Shown here: positions 1 through 8,789 of the stretch, one piece after another
Position numbering within the stretch: position 1 is the first letter of the stretch
Layout: each line of letters starts with the position of its first letter
NCBI GenBank assembly: GCA_018402485.1
Contig: JAGYIY010000002.1
Location: 558,001 to 622,000, forward strand
DNA: 64,000 nt
DNA from: Roseivirga sp.
Lineage (GTDB): Bacteria; Bacteroidota; Bacteroidia; Cytophagales; Cyclobacteriaceae
Direction: 5' to 3'
Translations under genes and position numbers: made by a program
Notes under the pieces: model-generated
Told to the model about the DNA's origin: nothing
Database searches by the model: none
Seen by the model: the letters and a program-made list of their open reading frames with translations, nothing else

Positions 1-2911
1 CTGATGGGCATGAACTTGCACAAGCCACATTGATTTCACCATCAACTGGTCTGCGGTTTTCACGCTTTGCTGCCAATTTACCAGCCTGAATACGTTGCAC
101 ACACATGGTACATTTTTCCATTACACCTCGAGCTCTTACGGTCACATCAGGATTTAAGACCATTTTGCCTAAATCATTGTTCATGGAAGAGTTCTTATCG
201 AACTGCTTGTTGTCATGATACTTGAACCAGTTGAAACGTCTTACTTTATAAGGACAGTTATTGGCACAATAACGTGTACCGATACACCTGTTGTAAGTCA
301 TTTGGTTCAGACCCTCTGTACTGTGCGTAGTCGCAGCCACAGGACAAACCGTTTCGCATGGTGCATTATTACAATGCTGACACATCATAGGTTGGAAAGT
401 AACCTCAGGGTTAGCTGCGGCTTGCTCTAACTCTTTCTTATTACCGGCAGGATTAGCCGCTGAATAGTACCTATCGATACGTATCCAAGCCATCTCTCTA
501 CGGTTTAAAACTTCTTCTTTTCCAACTACCGGAACGTTATTTTCAGCTTGGCATGCAATCGTACAAGCACTACAACCTGTACATGAATTCATGTCAATGG
601 TCATTGCCCAGTGGTGGTTGCTGTATTCATGACCGCCCCAAAGCGTAATCTCAGAAGGCTTATAGAATTTACCATCCTTATAAATCTCCGGATAAACTCT
701 TCCCGCTTTGGTATCCTTCTTGTATTCCCCTAGCGTAGCCTCTTGAATCACATTTTCACGCCCCATATAGGTCTGGTGAGTTTGTGTTTGCGCTATACGG
801 TACGTATTACCAGTAGCTTCTAAACTTACCCCACCCATCACTTCAAAGATGGTCGCCCCATTTAAACGTGTCAGGAACGGATAAGCGTTCACTCCAATAC
901 CATCGGCAACTTTACCAGCTTTGGTTCTTCCGTAGCCTAAGGCCAGGCCTATTGTTCCCTCAGCTTGACCCGGTTGTACCAATACAGGAACTTCAACAGT
1001 GGCCCCGTTGACGGTGAGATTCACCGTTTGTGTTCCAACTTCCTCATTCATGGTAATACCCATTTCGTTGGCCATGGCCATAGACATGGTCACGTAATTG
1101 TCCCATGTAGCTTTAGAAATCGGATCCGACATCTCTTGTAACCATGGGTTGTTGGCCATGGATCCATCGCCTATTGCTCCTTTTTGATAGATGGCTAATT
1201 CAACAGAATTATCTGACTTTTTATAGTTCTGAGCAACATTTCTAGCTGCATCAGCAATAGCATCAAAATTAAAGTTGTAGCTTTTATTGTTTCCTTCGGT
1301 TTCAAAAAGCCCATCATACAAAGACTTATCCCAAAACATCTGGAAGTCTGAAATGGCGTCTTGTTGGGTGAAATAGTTTTCCCTCCAATGGTTTTGTAAA
1401 TACGTGTAATATTCGATATTCGCACCTGCCCATTTCAAGAAAGACTCTGGTGCCTGGCGCGTAGAAAAAATGGGTGCTATTGTAGGCTGAATCAAACTGA
1501 TGTGACCTGTTTTCAACTCAGCATCATTCCATTGCTCTAAAAAGTGATGATCAGGCGCAATGTAGGTCACCAATTCAGCAGTTTCATCCATTCTATCAGA
1601 AGTAGATACGGATAATTTAGCCTTCTTCATTCCTGAAACCAGTTGCGCACTCAACGGTGAATTATAAACAGGGTTACAGTTGAAGAAAAAGACCGCATCA
1701 ATTTTTCCACCATTCAATTCATCCACAAAAGTTTTATAGGCTTGATCGTTGCCTTGTCGGAAGTGCAAAGGACGCTCCGTAGAGAGTGTAGTACCATAAT
1801 TGCCCAACATGGCATTGATGCCATTAACCAATACCTGAATATCGGGGTCGTTAGAACCGGCCACCATCAAAGATTTTCCTTTGTTTGCCCAAAGTTCGTT
1901 GGCAGCAGCGGTTACATGTGCTACATCACCTAGTTGAGAAGCCGTTACCTTAGACTGACCTGCCTTGGATGCAATCATGTTGTAGATCGCAGCAACCACT
2001 CCACCTGTCTGGGTGGGTTTGATGGGGCTTCTGTAATCTGCGTTTGCCCCCGTTAATGACAAATTGGATTCAAACTGATAGTGACGCGACATTTCTCTAT
2101 GTTCCGCATGAATCTTTCTAGTTTGTGCGTATTGCTTAGAAAATTCTATAGGAGAAATCCATGATCCTAAGAAATCCGCCGCAACACTTACAATGGTTTT
2201 CGCTTGACTAAAATCGTAACTAGGTATCATGGCCTCACCGAAGGTCTTCCGGTTGGCTTCCAACATACCATAATGGGAGATGGCATCGTAAGAAATATGT
2301 TGAGTTGTAGGATATTTCTCAACAAAATCACCGACAGCTTTCCGGGTTGTAGGACTTAAAACAGTATTACTCACAATTCGGATTTGACCTCCAGCTGCTG
2401 CAATTCTGGTCAACGCATTGGTAATGTCACCATCAACAGTTTCCCAATCTACTTCAGCACCTGATTTTAAAGGTCCGGTTAAACGCTCTTTATCATAGAG
2501 TGACAATACAGAGGCCTCCACTTGGGCACTCGTACCACCACGCGTGATGTTACTCTTTTTATTGCCTTCGATTTTGATAGGGCGTCCTTCTCGCGTTTTG
2601 ACCACCACACTTACACCATCACCCCCATTCACATAGGTAGAGGCATAGTAGTTGGGTACAGAAGGATCTACATCAACCGGTTTGTTAAGATAAGGAATAG
2701 CCTTTCTCACCGGGGCTTCACATGCTGCCAAAGAGGCTGCAGCAATTCCAAAACCCATCAGTTTTAAAAAATCTCTTCTTGAATTTGTGTCTCCACCTTG
2801 CTCATTCATGGGCAGGTATTCCGGAAACTCCGATTCATTTTTGGCTATAAAATTGGGGTCGTTCTTGAGTTGTTCAACACCCTTCCAATATGTTTTTTGA
2901 TTTTCTTTCAT
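1..2911 (-). CDS. actB: Alternative complex III iron-sulfur/molybdopterin-like subunit ActB (3' end outside window)
   Basis: Large membrane-associated electron-transfer subunit of alternative complex III, the quinol oxidising complex that replaces bc1 in many Bacteroidota. The reading frame starts at 2911 and is open to base 1, so at least 970 residues are present and the C-terminus is missing. The N-terminus carries a twin-arginine-like SRRDFLKL motif about 45 residues in, followed by a hydrophobic stretch ending at a Cys (LAACEA). The middle resembles the molybdopterin oxidoreductase fold. From about residue 777 come ferredoxin-type clusters: CTGCSACTIAC, CQHCNNAPCETVC, CIGTRYCANNC and CTMC. 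It lies 30 bases after actA on the same strand, which fits the actAB order. In the family the molybdopterin-like half holds no cofactor; the sequence alone does not show that here. Confidence 0.93.
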   Translation of the reverse strand, partial: MKENQKTYWKGVEQLKNDPNFIAKNESEFPEYLPMNEQGGDTNSRRDFLKLMGFGIAAASLAACEAPVRKAIPYLNKPVDVDPSVPNYYASTYVNGGDGVSVVVKTREGRPIKIEGNKKSNITRGGTSAQVEASVLSLYDKERLTGPLKSGAEVDWETVDGDITNALTRIAAAGGQIRIVSNTVLSPTTRKAVGDFVEKYPTTQHISYDAISHYGMLEANRKTFGEAMIPSYDFSQAKTIVSVAADFLGSWISPIEFSKQYAQTRKIHAEHREMSRHYQFESNLSLTGANADYRSPIKPTQTGGVVAAIYNMIASKAGQSKVTASQLGDVAHVTAAANELWANKGKSLMVAGSNDPDIQVLVNGINAMLGNYGTTLSTERPLHFRQGNDQAYKTFVDELNGGKIDAVFFFNCNPVYNSPLSAQLVSGMKKAKLSVSTSDRMDETAELVTYIAPDHHFLEQWNDAELKTGHISLIQPTIAPIFSTRQAPESFLKWAGANIEYYTYLQNHWRENYFTQQDAISDFQMFWDKSLYDGLFETEGNNKSYNFNFDAIADAARNVAQNYKKSDNSVELAIYQKGAIGDGSMANNPWLQEMSDPISKATWDNYVTMSMAMANEMGITMNEEVGTQTVNLTVNGATVEVPVLVQPGQAEGTIGLALGYGRTKAGKVADGIGVNAYPFLTRLNGATIFEVMGGVSLEATGNTYRIAQTQTHQTYMGRENVIQEATLGEYKKDTKAGRVYPEIYKDGKFYKPSEITLWGGHEYSNHHWAMTIDMNSCTGCSACTIACQAENNVPVVGKEEVLNRREMAWIRIDRYYSAANPAGNKKELEQAAANPEVTFQPMMCQHCNNAPCETVCPVAATTHSTEGLNQMTYNRCIGTRYCANNCPYKVRRFNWFKYHDNKQFDKNSSMNNDLGKMVLNPDVTVRARGVMEKCTMCVQRIQAGKLAAKRENRRPVDGEINVACASSCPS

Positions 2912-2941
2912 TGTTTATCAATCAGAAATCGTAATTCTTTT

Positions 2942-4186
2942 TTAGTAATGACATTTAGAACATTCCAATCCACCTATGTCAGCCACTTTCATGGGCTCAG
3001 TAGAACTGGCATTGTGTAATTCGACTAACTTGTCGTAATAACCGTTGCCTTTCGCATTGACACTGGTGTTGCGGTGACAGTCAATACACCAACCCATGGT
3101 GAGGGGAGCATGCTGCTGAACCACTTCCATTTCTTGGATTTCACCGTGGCAGGTTTGACATTCAATCCCACCCACTTTCACATGTTGCGAATGGTTGAAA
3201 TAGGCCAAATCCGGTAGATTGTGAACACGAACCCATTCTATCGGCTCACCACTTTCTTGCGCAGCGTAAAGTTTTTGTATTTCGGGTGATTCTGTTTTGA
3301 TCGCACTATGACAATTCATACAAATATTTACTGAAGGAATATTGGCGGATTTACCAATTTCTACTCCCGTATGACAGTATTCACATCCAATTTCGTATTG
3401 TCCAGCATGTATTTGATGAGAGAAAGCGATAGGTTGCTGGGGTGCATAACCTTGTTGTACACCAATCGTGTACAAACCATCAATTACATTTTTGGAGGCC
3501 AAAGCAATCACTAAGAAGGTAATGATACCAATCACTGTTGGACTTCTTAAGAAAGCCATTAGACTGAAACTTTCACTTACCACCTCAGCATCAGCCTCGT
3601 CTAAGTCTTCTTTTTTATCCTGTAAATATTTTTTCACTACACTCATAATCAACACGAGTACAATGAGAATTAGCACTAAGATTACGATCAGAACACCAAT
3701 AATAATGTTGAGATATTGGGCTGGAATCGTCCCTTCTGCACTTGAAGAAGAACCTTCTACTGAGGTTTCAGCAGCGGCCTGAACAGGTGGATTCTCTTCG
3801 TAATCTCGTACATAAGCCAGGATTGCAAGTATCTGATCGTCTGATAAGTCGTATGATGGCATTTGCAGTTGGTTGTACTCCTCATAAAGTGCAACCGCTT
3901 GCTCATCGCCACTCTGAATCAAACGGGTAGAGTTTTTTACCCAACTGTAAATCCAATCCAATTCCCTCCGATCATAAACCCCTGCCATTGCCGGTCCAAC
4001 AAGCTTTTCATTGACTTTATGACAAGTATTACAGACGTACTCTCCCCAAAGCTGCTCACCCTGAGCAATGATTTCTGCCTCGGTTGGAACAGCTTCCCTT
4101 TGCGCTGAGACATCAGGAGAAAAAACAAGAAAACAGCATGCGATAAATCCTGTTAACGTTTTTAAAATGGTTTTTTGTGCTACCAT
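2942..4186 (-). CDS. actA: Alternative complex III cytochrome c subunit ActA, fused to an N-terminal mono-haem domain
   Basis: Multihaem cytochrome c of alternative complex III, passing electrons from the complex towards the terminal oxidase. The 414-residue protein has a signal peptide or anchor (about 5-28) and a mono-haem class I domain with CNTCH at 52-56 and a likely axial Met at 109. An Ala/Ser-rich linker leads to a transmembrane segment (about 158-184) and a second hydrophobic segment (about 216-231). A pentahaem domain follows, with CEYCH (268), CMNCH (289), CQTCH (343), CIDCH (367) and CSKCH (409). The last CxxCH ends one residue before the C-terminus. The typical ActA is pentahaem and the mono-haem subunit (ActE) is separate, so this is a six-haem fusion. 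It is first in the operon, directly behind a strong promoter match, with actB 30 bases downstream. Confidence 0.93.
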   Translation of the reverse strand: MVAQKTILKTLTGFIACCFLVFSPDVSAQREAVPTEAEIIAQGEQLWGEYVCNTCHKVNEKLVGPAMAGVYDRRELDWIYSWVKNSTRLIQSGDEQAVALYEEYNQLQMPSYDLSDDQILAILAYVRDYEENPPVQAAAETSVEGSSSSAEGTIPAQYLNIIIGVLIVILVLILIVLVLIMSVVKKYLQDKKEDLDEADAEVVSESFSLMAFLRSPTVIGIITFLVIALASKNVIDGLYTIGVQQGYAPQQPIAFSHQIHAGQYEIGCEYCHTGVEIGKSANIPSVNICMNCHSAIKTESPEIQKLYAAQESGEPIEWVRVHNLPDLAYFNHSQHVKVGGIECQTCHGEIQEMEVVQQHAPLTMGWCIDCHRNTSVNAKGNGYYDKLVELHNASSTEPMKVADIGGLECSKCHY

Positions 4187-4234
4187 GTAAACATGTTTTT
4201 ATTGAATGTTAAGCCCACCTTTTTGTAGATGAGG

Positions 4235-4265
4235 CAAAGGTACTATGCGAACCCTTTATTTCAAA
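4235..4265 (-). promoter_or_regulatory. Promoter of the act operon
   Basis: Read on the minus strand this is TTTG (4265-4262), 19 bases, then TACCTTTG (4242-4235). It matches the Bacteroidota -33/-7 consensus exactly. The predicted transcript starts about 40-45 bases before the actA ATG. Confidence 0.75.
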
Positions 4266-4531
4266 CTAAAGTTTTACCTTATGAGTCTGATTTTGAGGCT
4301 TACAATCCTCTTCATAAAATACTGTTTTACAATGGATTGAAAAGTAAATAGAGAAATCAATTCTATTTAGAATAATTATAAATAAGCAAGCTTAGATGTG
4401 TTTATGAACCATTTTATCGATGTACTGAAGTTTGGTTTCAAGGCTTAAATAGCACATGAAGATGTAAGCCCAATGAGTTGACAACCATGGGTGGAAAAAG
4501 AAAGAGCAACCCTTTTGAGATTGCTCTTCGA

Positions 4532-4605
4532 TGGAGGCGCTGAGCGGATTCGAACCGCTGTAAAAGGTTTTGCAGACCTCTGCCTAGCCACTCGGCCACA
4601 GCGCC
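4532..4605 (-). tRNA. tRNA-Cys (GCA)
   Basis: A 74-base cloverleaf including an encoded CCA end. The 7-bp acceptor stem pairs GGCGCTG with CAGCGCC, followed by discriminator T. The T-arm contains GGTTCGAATCC and the anticodon loop CTGCAAA gives anticodon GCA. It has its own promoter 15 bases upstream. Confidence 0.97.
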
Positions 4606-4619
4606 GTTTTAGTAAGGTG

Positions 4620-4650
4620 CAAATTTAGCAAGATTAATTTAGCGCACCAA
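4620..4650 (-). promoter_or_regulatory. Promoter of tRNA-Cys
   Basis: On the minus strand the -7 element TAAATTTG (4627-4620) is preceded, 19 bases upstream, by TTGG (4650-4647). The -7 match is exact and the -33 match is partial. The element ends 14 bases before the mature tRNA 5' end. Confidence 0.6.
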
Positions 4651-4752
4651 CAAAAGACTTAGGGAATAAACAGAAGAAGCAAGGTAATTTTACATTGCTA
4701 AAGACTTCCTTGTTGCGCTTATGAAGCGTACTTTACACCTTCTATTCTTATA

Positions 4753-4787
4753 CAAAAAAAGGCACCTATCGATCGATAAGTGCCTTT
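4753..4787 (-). terminator. Intrinsic terminator of rpsA
   Basis: On the minus strand AAAGGCAC pairs with GTGCC, enclosing the self-complementary TATCGATCGATA, with one mismatch between the two helices. Seven T residues follow. It begins 27 bases after the rpsA stop codon. Confidence 0.85.
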
Positions 4788-4813
4788 CTGATGTTAGATA
4801 GAACCGCTTATGC

Positions 4814-6862
4814 TTATGCTTTTGCTTCGTCTTCCTGATCTTCAGTTGACTTTTCTTCAGCTTTAGGTTCTGCCTTTTCTGTTTGCTCCTCTTTCTTAGG
4901 TTTGGCAGAGGCCTTCTTCTCATTCGCTTTTTTGGTATTGTCTTCCATTTCAGCTTTTAAAGCCGTCAGGGCATCTAAATCACCTAGCGTAGCTTGCTCA
5001 CCTTGAGGCAAGGTAGCTTTTGCACCTCCACCTTTCTTAGGTGCTTTCTTCTGCGGAGCAGGCTGAGCGGCCTGAGGATTGTGAACATTAGAATGGGACA
5101 TGACAATACGCTTGTCGTCTTTCGAGAATTCTACAACAGCAAACTCGAGCGTATCGCCCACTTCTACCATTGCACCATCCTCTTTCTTCAAATGACGGTT
5201 GGTAGCGACACCTTCTAAACCATAAGGTAATTCAAGGGTAGCCCCTTTATCATTCTTCGAAATCACAGAGCACTTATGTTTCGAACCAGGAGTAAAAACG
5301 GTTTCGAATGTATCCCATGGGTTCTCTTCCAATTGCTTATGACCTAAGGCCAATCTTCGGTTTTCAATATCCAATTCAAGGACTTGAACCTCTAGTTCTT
5401 CACCCACTTTTACAAATTCTGAGGGATGCTTAATTTTTTTCGTCCATGATAAATCAGAAACGTGTACCAAACCATCAATTCCTTCTTCCAATTCAATGAA
5501 AAGCCCGAAGTTGGTGAGGTTACGTACCGTACCTGTATGATTTGTGCCCACTCCATATTTGGTCAGCACATCACTCTTCGTCCAAGGATCTTCGGTGAGT
5601 TGTTTGATGCCAAGAGACATTTTGTGCTCTTCTCGATCTAGGGTCAGAACAACAGCTTCTAACTCATCTCCCACATTGATAAAATCCTGTGGGTTTCTTA
5701 AGTGCTGAGACCAAGACATTTCAGAAACGTGAATCAAGCCTTCAACACCAGGTAAGATTTCCAGGAATGCGCCATAATCAGCCACATTGACAATAGAACC
5801 TTTCACTTTAGACCCTACATCAATATCATCACTCAACTTATCCCAAGGATGTTCCGTGAGTTGTTTCATGCCCAATGAGATGCGTTTTTTATCATCATCA
5901 AAATCAAGAACAACTACATTCACTTTCTCATCGAGGCTCAATACTTCAGCCGGATCATTGATACGACCCCAAGAGATGTCTGTGATATGCAATAAACCAT
6001 CAACACCACCCAAATCTATGAATACACCAAAGTTGGTCATGTTTTTGATCACACCTTCTAATACTTGTCCTTTTTCAAGGTTTTCAAGTATTGCAGCTTT
6101 TTGTTTTTCGAGATCTTTCTCGATCAAAACTTTATGAGAAACAACGACGTTGTCGTTGGCGTAGTTAATCTTAACTACTTTCACTTCCATTTTCTTATCG
6201 ACAAAAATATCGAAGTCTCTAATGGGCTTGACATCGATTTGTGAACCGGGTAAGAAAGATTCTACACCATAAATATCAACGATTAAACCACCCTTGGTTC
6301 TACGCTTCACCCAACCTTCAATTACTTTATCTTCTTCGTAAGCTTCTTGGATTAGTTCCCAAGCCCTTACGATTTTTGCTTTCCTACGCGACAAAACCAA
6401 TTGTCCTTGAGCATTTTCTTGTTCTTCGATGTACACTTCAATTTGGTCTCCCACCTTCAGGCTAGGAGTATCTCTAAATTCGGAGGAACTTACCAAACCA
6501 TCAGATTTGTAACCGATGTTCAATACTACATCACGGTCTCCAATAGATACTACTGTACCCGGAATGACCTTCTTCTCTTCTATGGTGTTGAGTGTGTTTT
6601 CGTACAGGCTCTCCAACTCTTGCTTCTCCTTATCGGTATAGCCTTCACCAAAAGCTTTGGTTTCAAAATCATCCCAATTGAACTCCTTATCTGCTGTTTT
6701 CGCAGGCTTTTCGGGGGTTTCTTCCTTTTTAGAAGTGGGTTTTTCAGGAGTGGTTTCTGCCTTTTCAGGAGTGGTTTCTGCCTTTTCATTTTCAGCAGTA
6801 GCCTCTGTTTGAGTAGCCTTTACTTCTTCAGCTGACTCAGTTGCTTTTTTTTCTTCTGACAT
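4814..6862 (-). CDS. rpsA: 30S ribosomal protein S1
   Basis: RNA-binding ribosomal protein that recruits and unfolds mRNA at the 30S subunit. Its role should be large in this phylum, where few genes carry a Shine-Dalgarno sequence. The 682 residues hold six S1 (OB-fold) repeats from about residue 100 to 590; repeats 3-5 are most regular, with conserved FGVF/YGAF/FGLF and GLxHxxDxSW motifs. The N-terminal 65 residues are a low-complexity Glu/Lys/Thr/Pro tail with an exact heptad duplication (AETTPEK at 28-34 and 35-41). The C-terminal 90 residues are a charged, Lys/Glu/Ala-rich tail. The gene is monocistronic: a matching promoter about 120 bases upstream, a leader hairpin next to the AUG and a terminator downstream. 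Confidence 0.96.
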   Translation of the reverse strand: MSEEKKATESAEEVKATQTEATAENEKAETTPEKAETTPEKPTSKKEETPEKPAKTADKEFNWDDFETKAFGEGYTDKEKQELESLYENTLNTIEEKKVIPGTVVSIGDRDVVLNIGYKSDGLVSSSEFRDTPSLKVGDQIEVYIEEQENAQGQLVLSRRKAKIVRAWELIQEAYEEDKVIEGWVKRRTKGGLIVDIYGVESFLPGSQIDVKPIRDFDIFVDKKMEVKVVKINYANDNVVVSHKVLIEKDLEKQKAAILENLEKGQVLEGVIKNMTNFGVFIDLGGVDGLLHITDISWGRINDPAEVLSLDEKVNVVVLDFDDDKKRISLGMKQLTEHPWDKLSDDIDVGSKVKGSIVNVADYGAFLEILPGVEGLIHVSEMSWSQHLRNPQDFINVGDELEAVVLTLDREEHKMSLGIKQLTEDPWTKSDVLTKYGVGTNHTGTVRNLTNFGLFIELEEGIDGLVHVSDLSWTKKIKHPSEFVKVGEELEVQVLELDIENRRLALGHKQLEENPWDTFETVFTPGSKHKCSVISKNDKGATLELPYGLEGVATNRHLKKEDGAMVEVGDTLEFAVVEFSKDDKRIVMSHSNVHNPQAAQPAPQKKAPKKGGGAKATLPQGEQATLGDLDALTALKAEMEDNTKKANEKKASAKPKKEEQTEKAEPKAEEKSTEDQEDEAKA
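6741..6788 (-). repeat. 21-bp tandem repeat inside rpsA (2.3 copies)
   Basis: Two perfect adjacent 21-bp units (6741-6761 and 6762-6782) plus the first 6 bases of a third. They encode two AETTPEK heptads in the unstructured N-terminal tail of S1. The unit length is a multiple of three, so gain or loss of copies keeps the frame. Confidence 0.9.
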
Positions 6863-6869
6863 ATTTAAT

Positions 6870-6903
6870 TACCCTGTGGTTACTCCATGCATTGCTCAGG
6901 GTA
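6870..6903 (-). promoter_or_regulatory. Hairpin in the rpsA leader, next to the start codon
   Basis: A 7-bp perfect stem, TACCCTG with CAGGGTA, closes 20 bases that include a smaller TGG-AGTAA-CCA hairpin. On the transcript it ends 7 bases before the rpsA AUG, where it could affect initiation. S1 autogenously represses its own mRNA in other bacteria; a similar role here is inference. Confidence 0.45.
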
Positions 6904-6979
6904 CACAATGAAGGATTTTGTTGATACAACCTTAATTAACCTTTAGGGCCAAATAAGCCATCTCAATCGAAACGGACCA

Positions 6980-7009
6980 CAAAGGTAGGGATTTATGGGT
7001 AAAGTCAAA
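6980..7009 (-). promoter_or_regulatory. Promoter of rpsA
   Basis: On the minus strand TTTG (7009-7006), 18 bases, then TACCTTTG (6987-6980). This is a near-perfect Bacteroidota promoter. It predicts a leader of about 110 bases, long enough to hold the hairpin at 6870-6903. Confidence 0.7.
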
Positions 7010-7036
7010 TAGCAATGATAAAAGTTTCTAATCCTA

Positions 7037-7534
7037 TTAATTTACGCTCAAGTACTTGAGCCACTCTTCTGATGTGTGTCCACTAAAATTTCGAACGAAC
7101 ATGAGGTATGAGGGTTTAAAGGGTTTTATTGATAAGGTCATCTCAGCCTCCTCTGGGGTCTTATTTCCTTTGAGCGAATTACACTTCTTACATGCAGTTG
7201 CAAGGTTATTCCAAGTTGACTTTCCACCACGCGACTTGGGCAGTACATGGTCGAGCGTAAGGTCTTTTTTGCTGCCACAGTATAAACATTCTTGACCATC
7301 TCTTTTAAAAATATTCTGTCGAGAAAGGATAACTCCTTTGAAGGGAATGAAAATGTATTTTTGTAAACGGATGACGGAAGGCATCGGATATCGACGATCT
7401 ACTGTACGCATATGCCTCTTCTTATCATCGTGTACGAGTTCGGCTTTATTTAGGAAAATAAGCAAGAAGGCACGTTCTGCCGTACAAACAGAAAGCGGAG
7501 AGTAGTCCTGATTCAAAACCAATACGCGTCTCAT
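7037..7534 (-). CDS. HNH endonuclease family protein
   Basis: A 165-residue protein with a C-terminal HNH nuclease domain. It shows CLYCG, then LTLDHVLPKSRGG, then WNNLATACKKCN. The two CxxC pairs bind a structural zinc and the DH/N residues form the catalytic metal site. The N-terminal 75 residues (starting RRVLVLNQDYSPL) are the conserved extension seen in the widespread Bacteroidota version of this family. It is the last gene of the tsaD operon and overlaps the NlpC/P60 gene by 4 bases. The biological target is not known. Its housekeeping neighbours argue against a restriction or mobile-intron role. Confidence 0.88.
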   Translation of the reverse strand: MRRVLVLNQDYSPLSVCTAERAFLLIFLNKAELVHDDKKRHMRTVDRRYPMPSVIRLQKYIFIPFKGVILSRQNIFKRDGQECLYCGSKKDLTLDHVLPKSRGGKSTWNNLATACKKCNSLKGNKTPEEAEMTLSIKPFKPSYLMFVRNFSGHTSEEWLKYLSVN

Positions 7535-8319
7535 GCTTTTAGAACTCTTTTCATTTTGAATAAAGGGTGCGTATAGGTATTTTGTTTCGGTTGAAATATA
7601 CCTTCTTTCTTCAATACATCTATTCTTACTTTACCCGATGCATGAATGATTTCATCGTTTTCTAAAACCAACCCAACATGAGAGACTTTCCCCTCTTTTT
7701 GAGTAAAAAAAGCCAAATCCCCTGGCATTCTATCCTCAAATGTAACTTCCTTCCCAACCAATATTTGTTGAGAAGCGTCTCTCGGTAAGGCATATCCTAC
7801 TGCTCTAAATACCAACTGAACAAACCCGGAGCAGTCAATACCAAATGGGGTACGGCCACCCCATAAATAAGGAGCGTTCAATAGTTTATGTGCCTGACTG
7901 ATCAGATGATGAACGTCTTGTTTTTGATATAGAGACTTTGCGCTCCCGTTAAAAGCTACATTTTCCTCATCCTTAAAAATAGGATTGTTGAGCAAAGGTA
8001 GAATGGCACCAAAAGTAATGTGATTAACCTGCTGCTTAAATAAGATCTTGGAAACCAAATCTGTACAAATTTTATATTCCGTTTCATTGATCTGATCGAA
8101 ATATTCTTGGGTTATTGGATGATGTTGTTTGGCATCAAGCCAACCCTCATAACCATCGAAAACATTTTTTACTTTGACCCACTTTTTGTTCTGATGTACT
8201 TCGAGGACTTGGTAGTGTTCTCCAAAAAGCAACTGTGTAACCATTTCAGACGTGTCTGCTGGCCTGGCCCTCAGTGGGGCTTGCGTCAATCTGATTACAC
8301 CAAAGGCTATGGGCTTCAT
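7531..8319 (-). CDS. NlpC/P60-family cell-wall peptidase with SH3-like N-terminal domain
   Basis: Predicted gamma-D-glutamyl-diamino acid peptidase (family C40) acting on peptidoglycan peptides. The 262 residues comprise an SH3b-like region (about 5-65) and a C-terminal NlpC/P60 domain (about 138-255). The catalytic triad is visible: Cys163 in GIDCSGF, His214 in KVSHVGL and His226 in IIHASG. The overall form resembles YkfC-type dipeptidases that recycle muropeptides. No signal peptide is evident, so a cytoplasmic recycling role is plausible. The start shares one base with the smpB stop and the end overlaps the HNH gene by 4 bases, so translation is coupled. Confidence 0.88.
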   Translation of the reverse strand: MKPIAFGVIRLTQAPLRARPADTSEMVTQLLFGEHYQVLEVHQNKKWVKVKNVFDGYEGWLDAKQHHPITQEYFDQINETEYKICTDLVSKILFKQQVNHITFGAILPLLNNPIFKDEENVAFNGSAKSLYQKQDVHHLISQAHKLLNAPYLWGGRTPFGIDCSGFVQLVFRAVGYALPRDASQQILVGKEVTFEDRMPGDLAFFTQKEGKVSHVGLVLENDEIIHASGKVRIDVLKKEGIFQPKQNTYTHPLFKMKRVLKA

Positions 8320-8789
8320 TAGAATTTCATTCGTGCAAGATCGCGTTTGACGTCTTTTTCTTTAATATTATCACGTTTGTCGTGTAATTTCTTTCCTTTT
8401 GCTAAGGCTACCTCCAATTTAGCAAAACCTCTCGAATTGATAAAAAGCTTTGTTGGAATAATGGACATACCCTTCTCTGTGGCTTTGGTTTCCAGCTTGT
8501 TGATTTCCCTTTTTTGTAATAATAATTTGCGTTCGCGATCTTCCACGTGGTTATAGTGTGTTCCTTGCGCATAAGGTGAAATATGCATTTGCTTCACAAA
8601 CAACTCACCTTTATTGAAATAACAGTAAGCTTCACTTAAGGTCACCTTCCCCTCTCTGATTGATTTAATTTCTGTACCCTTCAATTGCATACCAGCCACA
8701 TATTTATCAATGAGTTCATATTCATAGCGCGCCTTACGGTTACTGATATTAATCTGGTTTGAAAACCTTTGTTTTTCCTGCTTCTTCAT
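8319..8789 (-). CDS. smpB: SsrA-binding protein SmpB
   Basis: Partner of tmRNA in trans-translation, delivering it to ribosomes stalled on broken mRNAs. At 156 residues it has the usual length. It shows the N-terminal NRKARYEYELIDKYVAGM block, the central GTEIKSIREGK segment, the HDKRDNIKEKD region and the basic C-terminal tail KRDLARMKF that enters the empty decoding site. It overlaps the thioesterase gene upstream by 4 bases and shares one base with the peptidase gene downstream. The tmRNA gene itself is not in this window. Confidence 0.96.
   Translation of the reverse strand: MKKQEKQRFSNQINISNRKARYEYELIDKYVAGMQLKGTEIKSIREGKVTLSEAYCYFNKGELFVKQMHISPYAQGTHYNHVEDRERKLLLQKREINKLETKATEKGMSIIPTKLFINSRGFAKLEVALAKGKKLHDKRDNIKEKDVKRDLARMKF

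Noticed and set aside
6401..6835. 144-residue open frame antisense to rpsA
   Set aside because: Its composition (long runs of Phe, Leu, Gly and Ser) reflects the reverse complement of the Lys/Glu/Pro-rich S1 tail.
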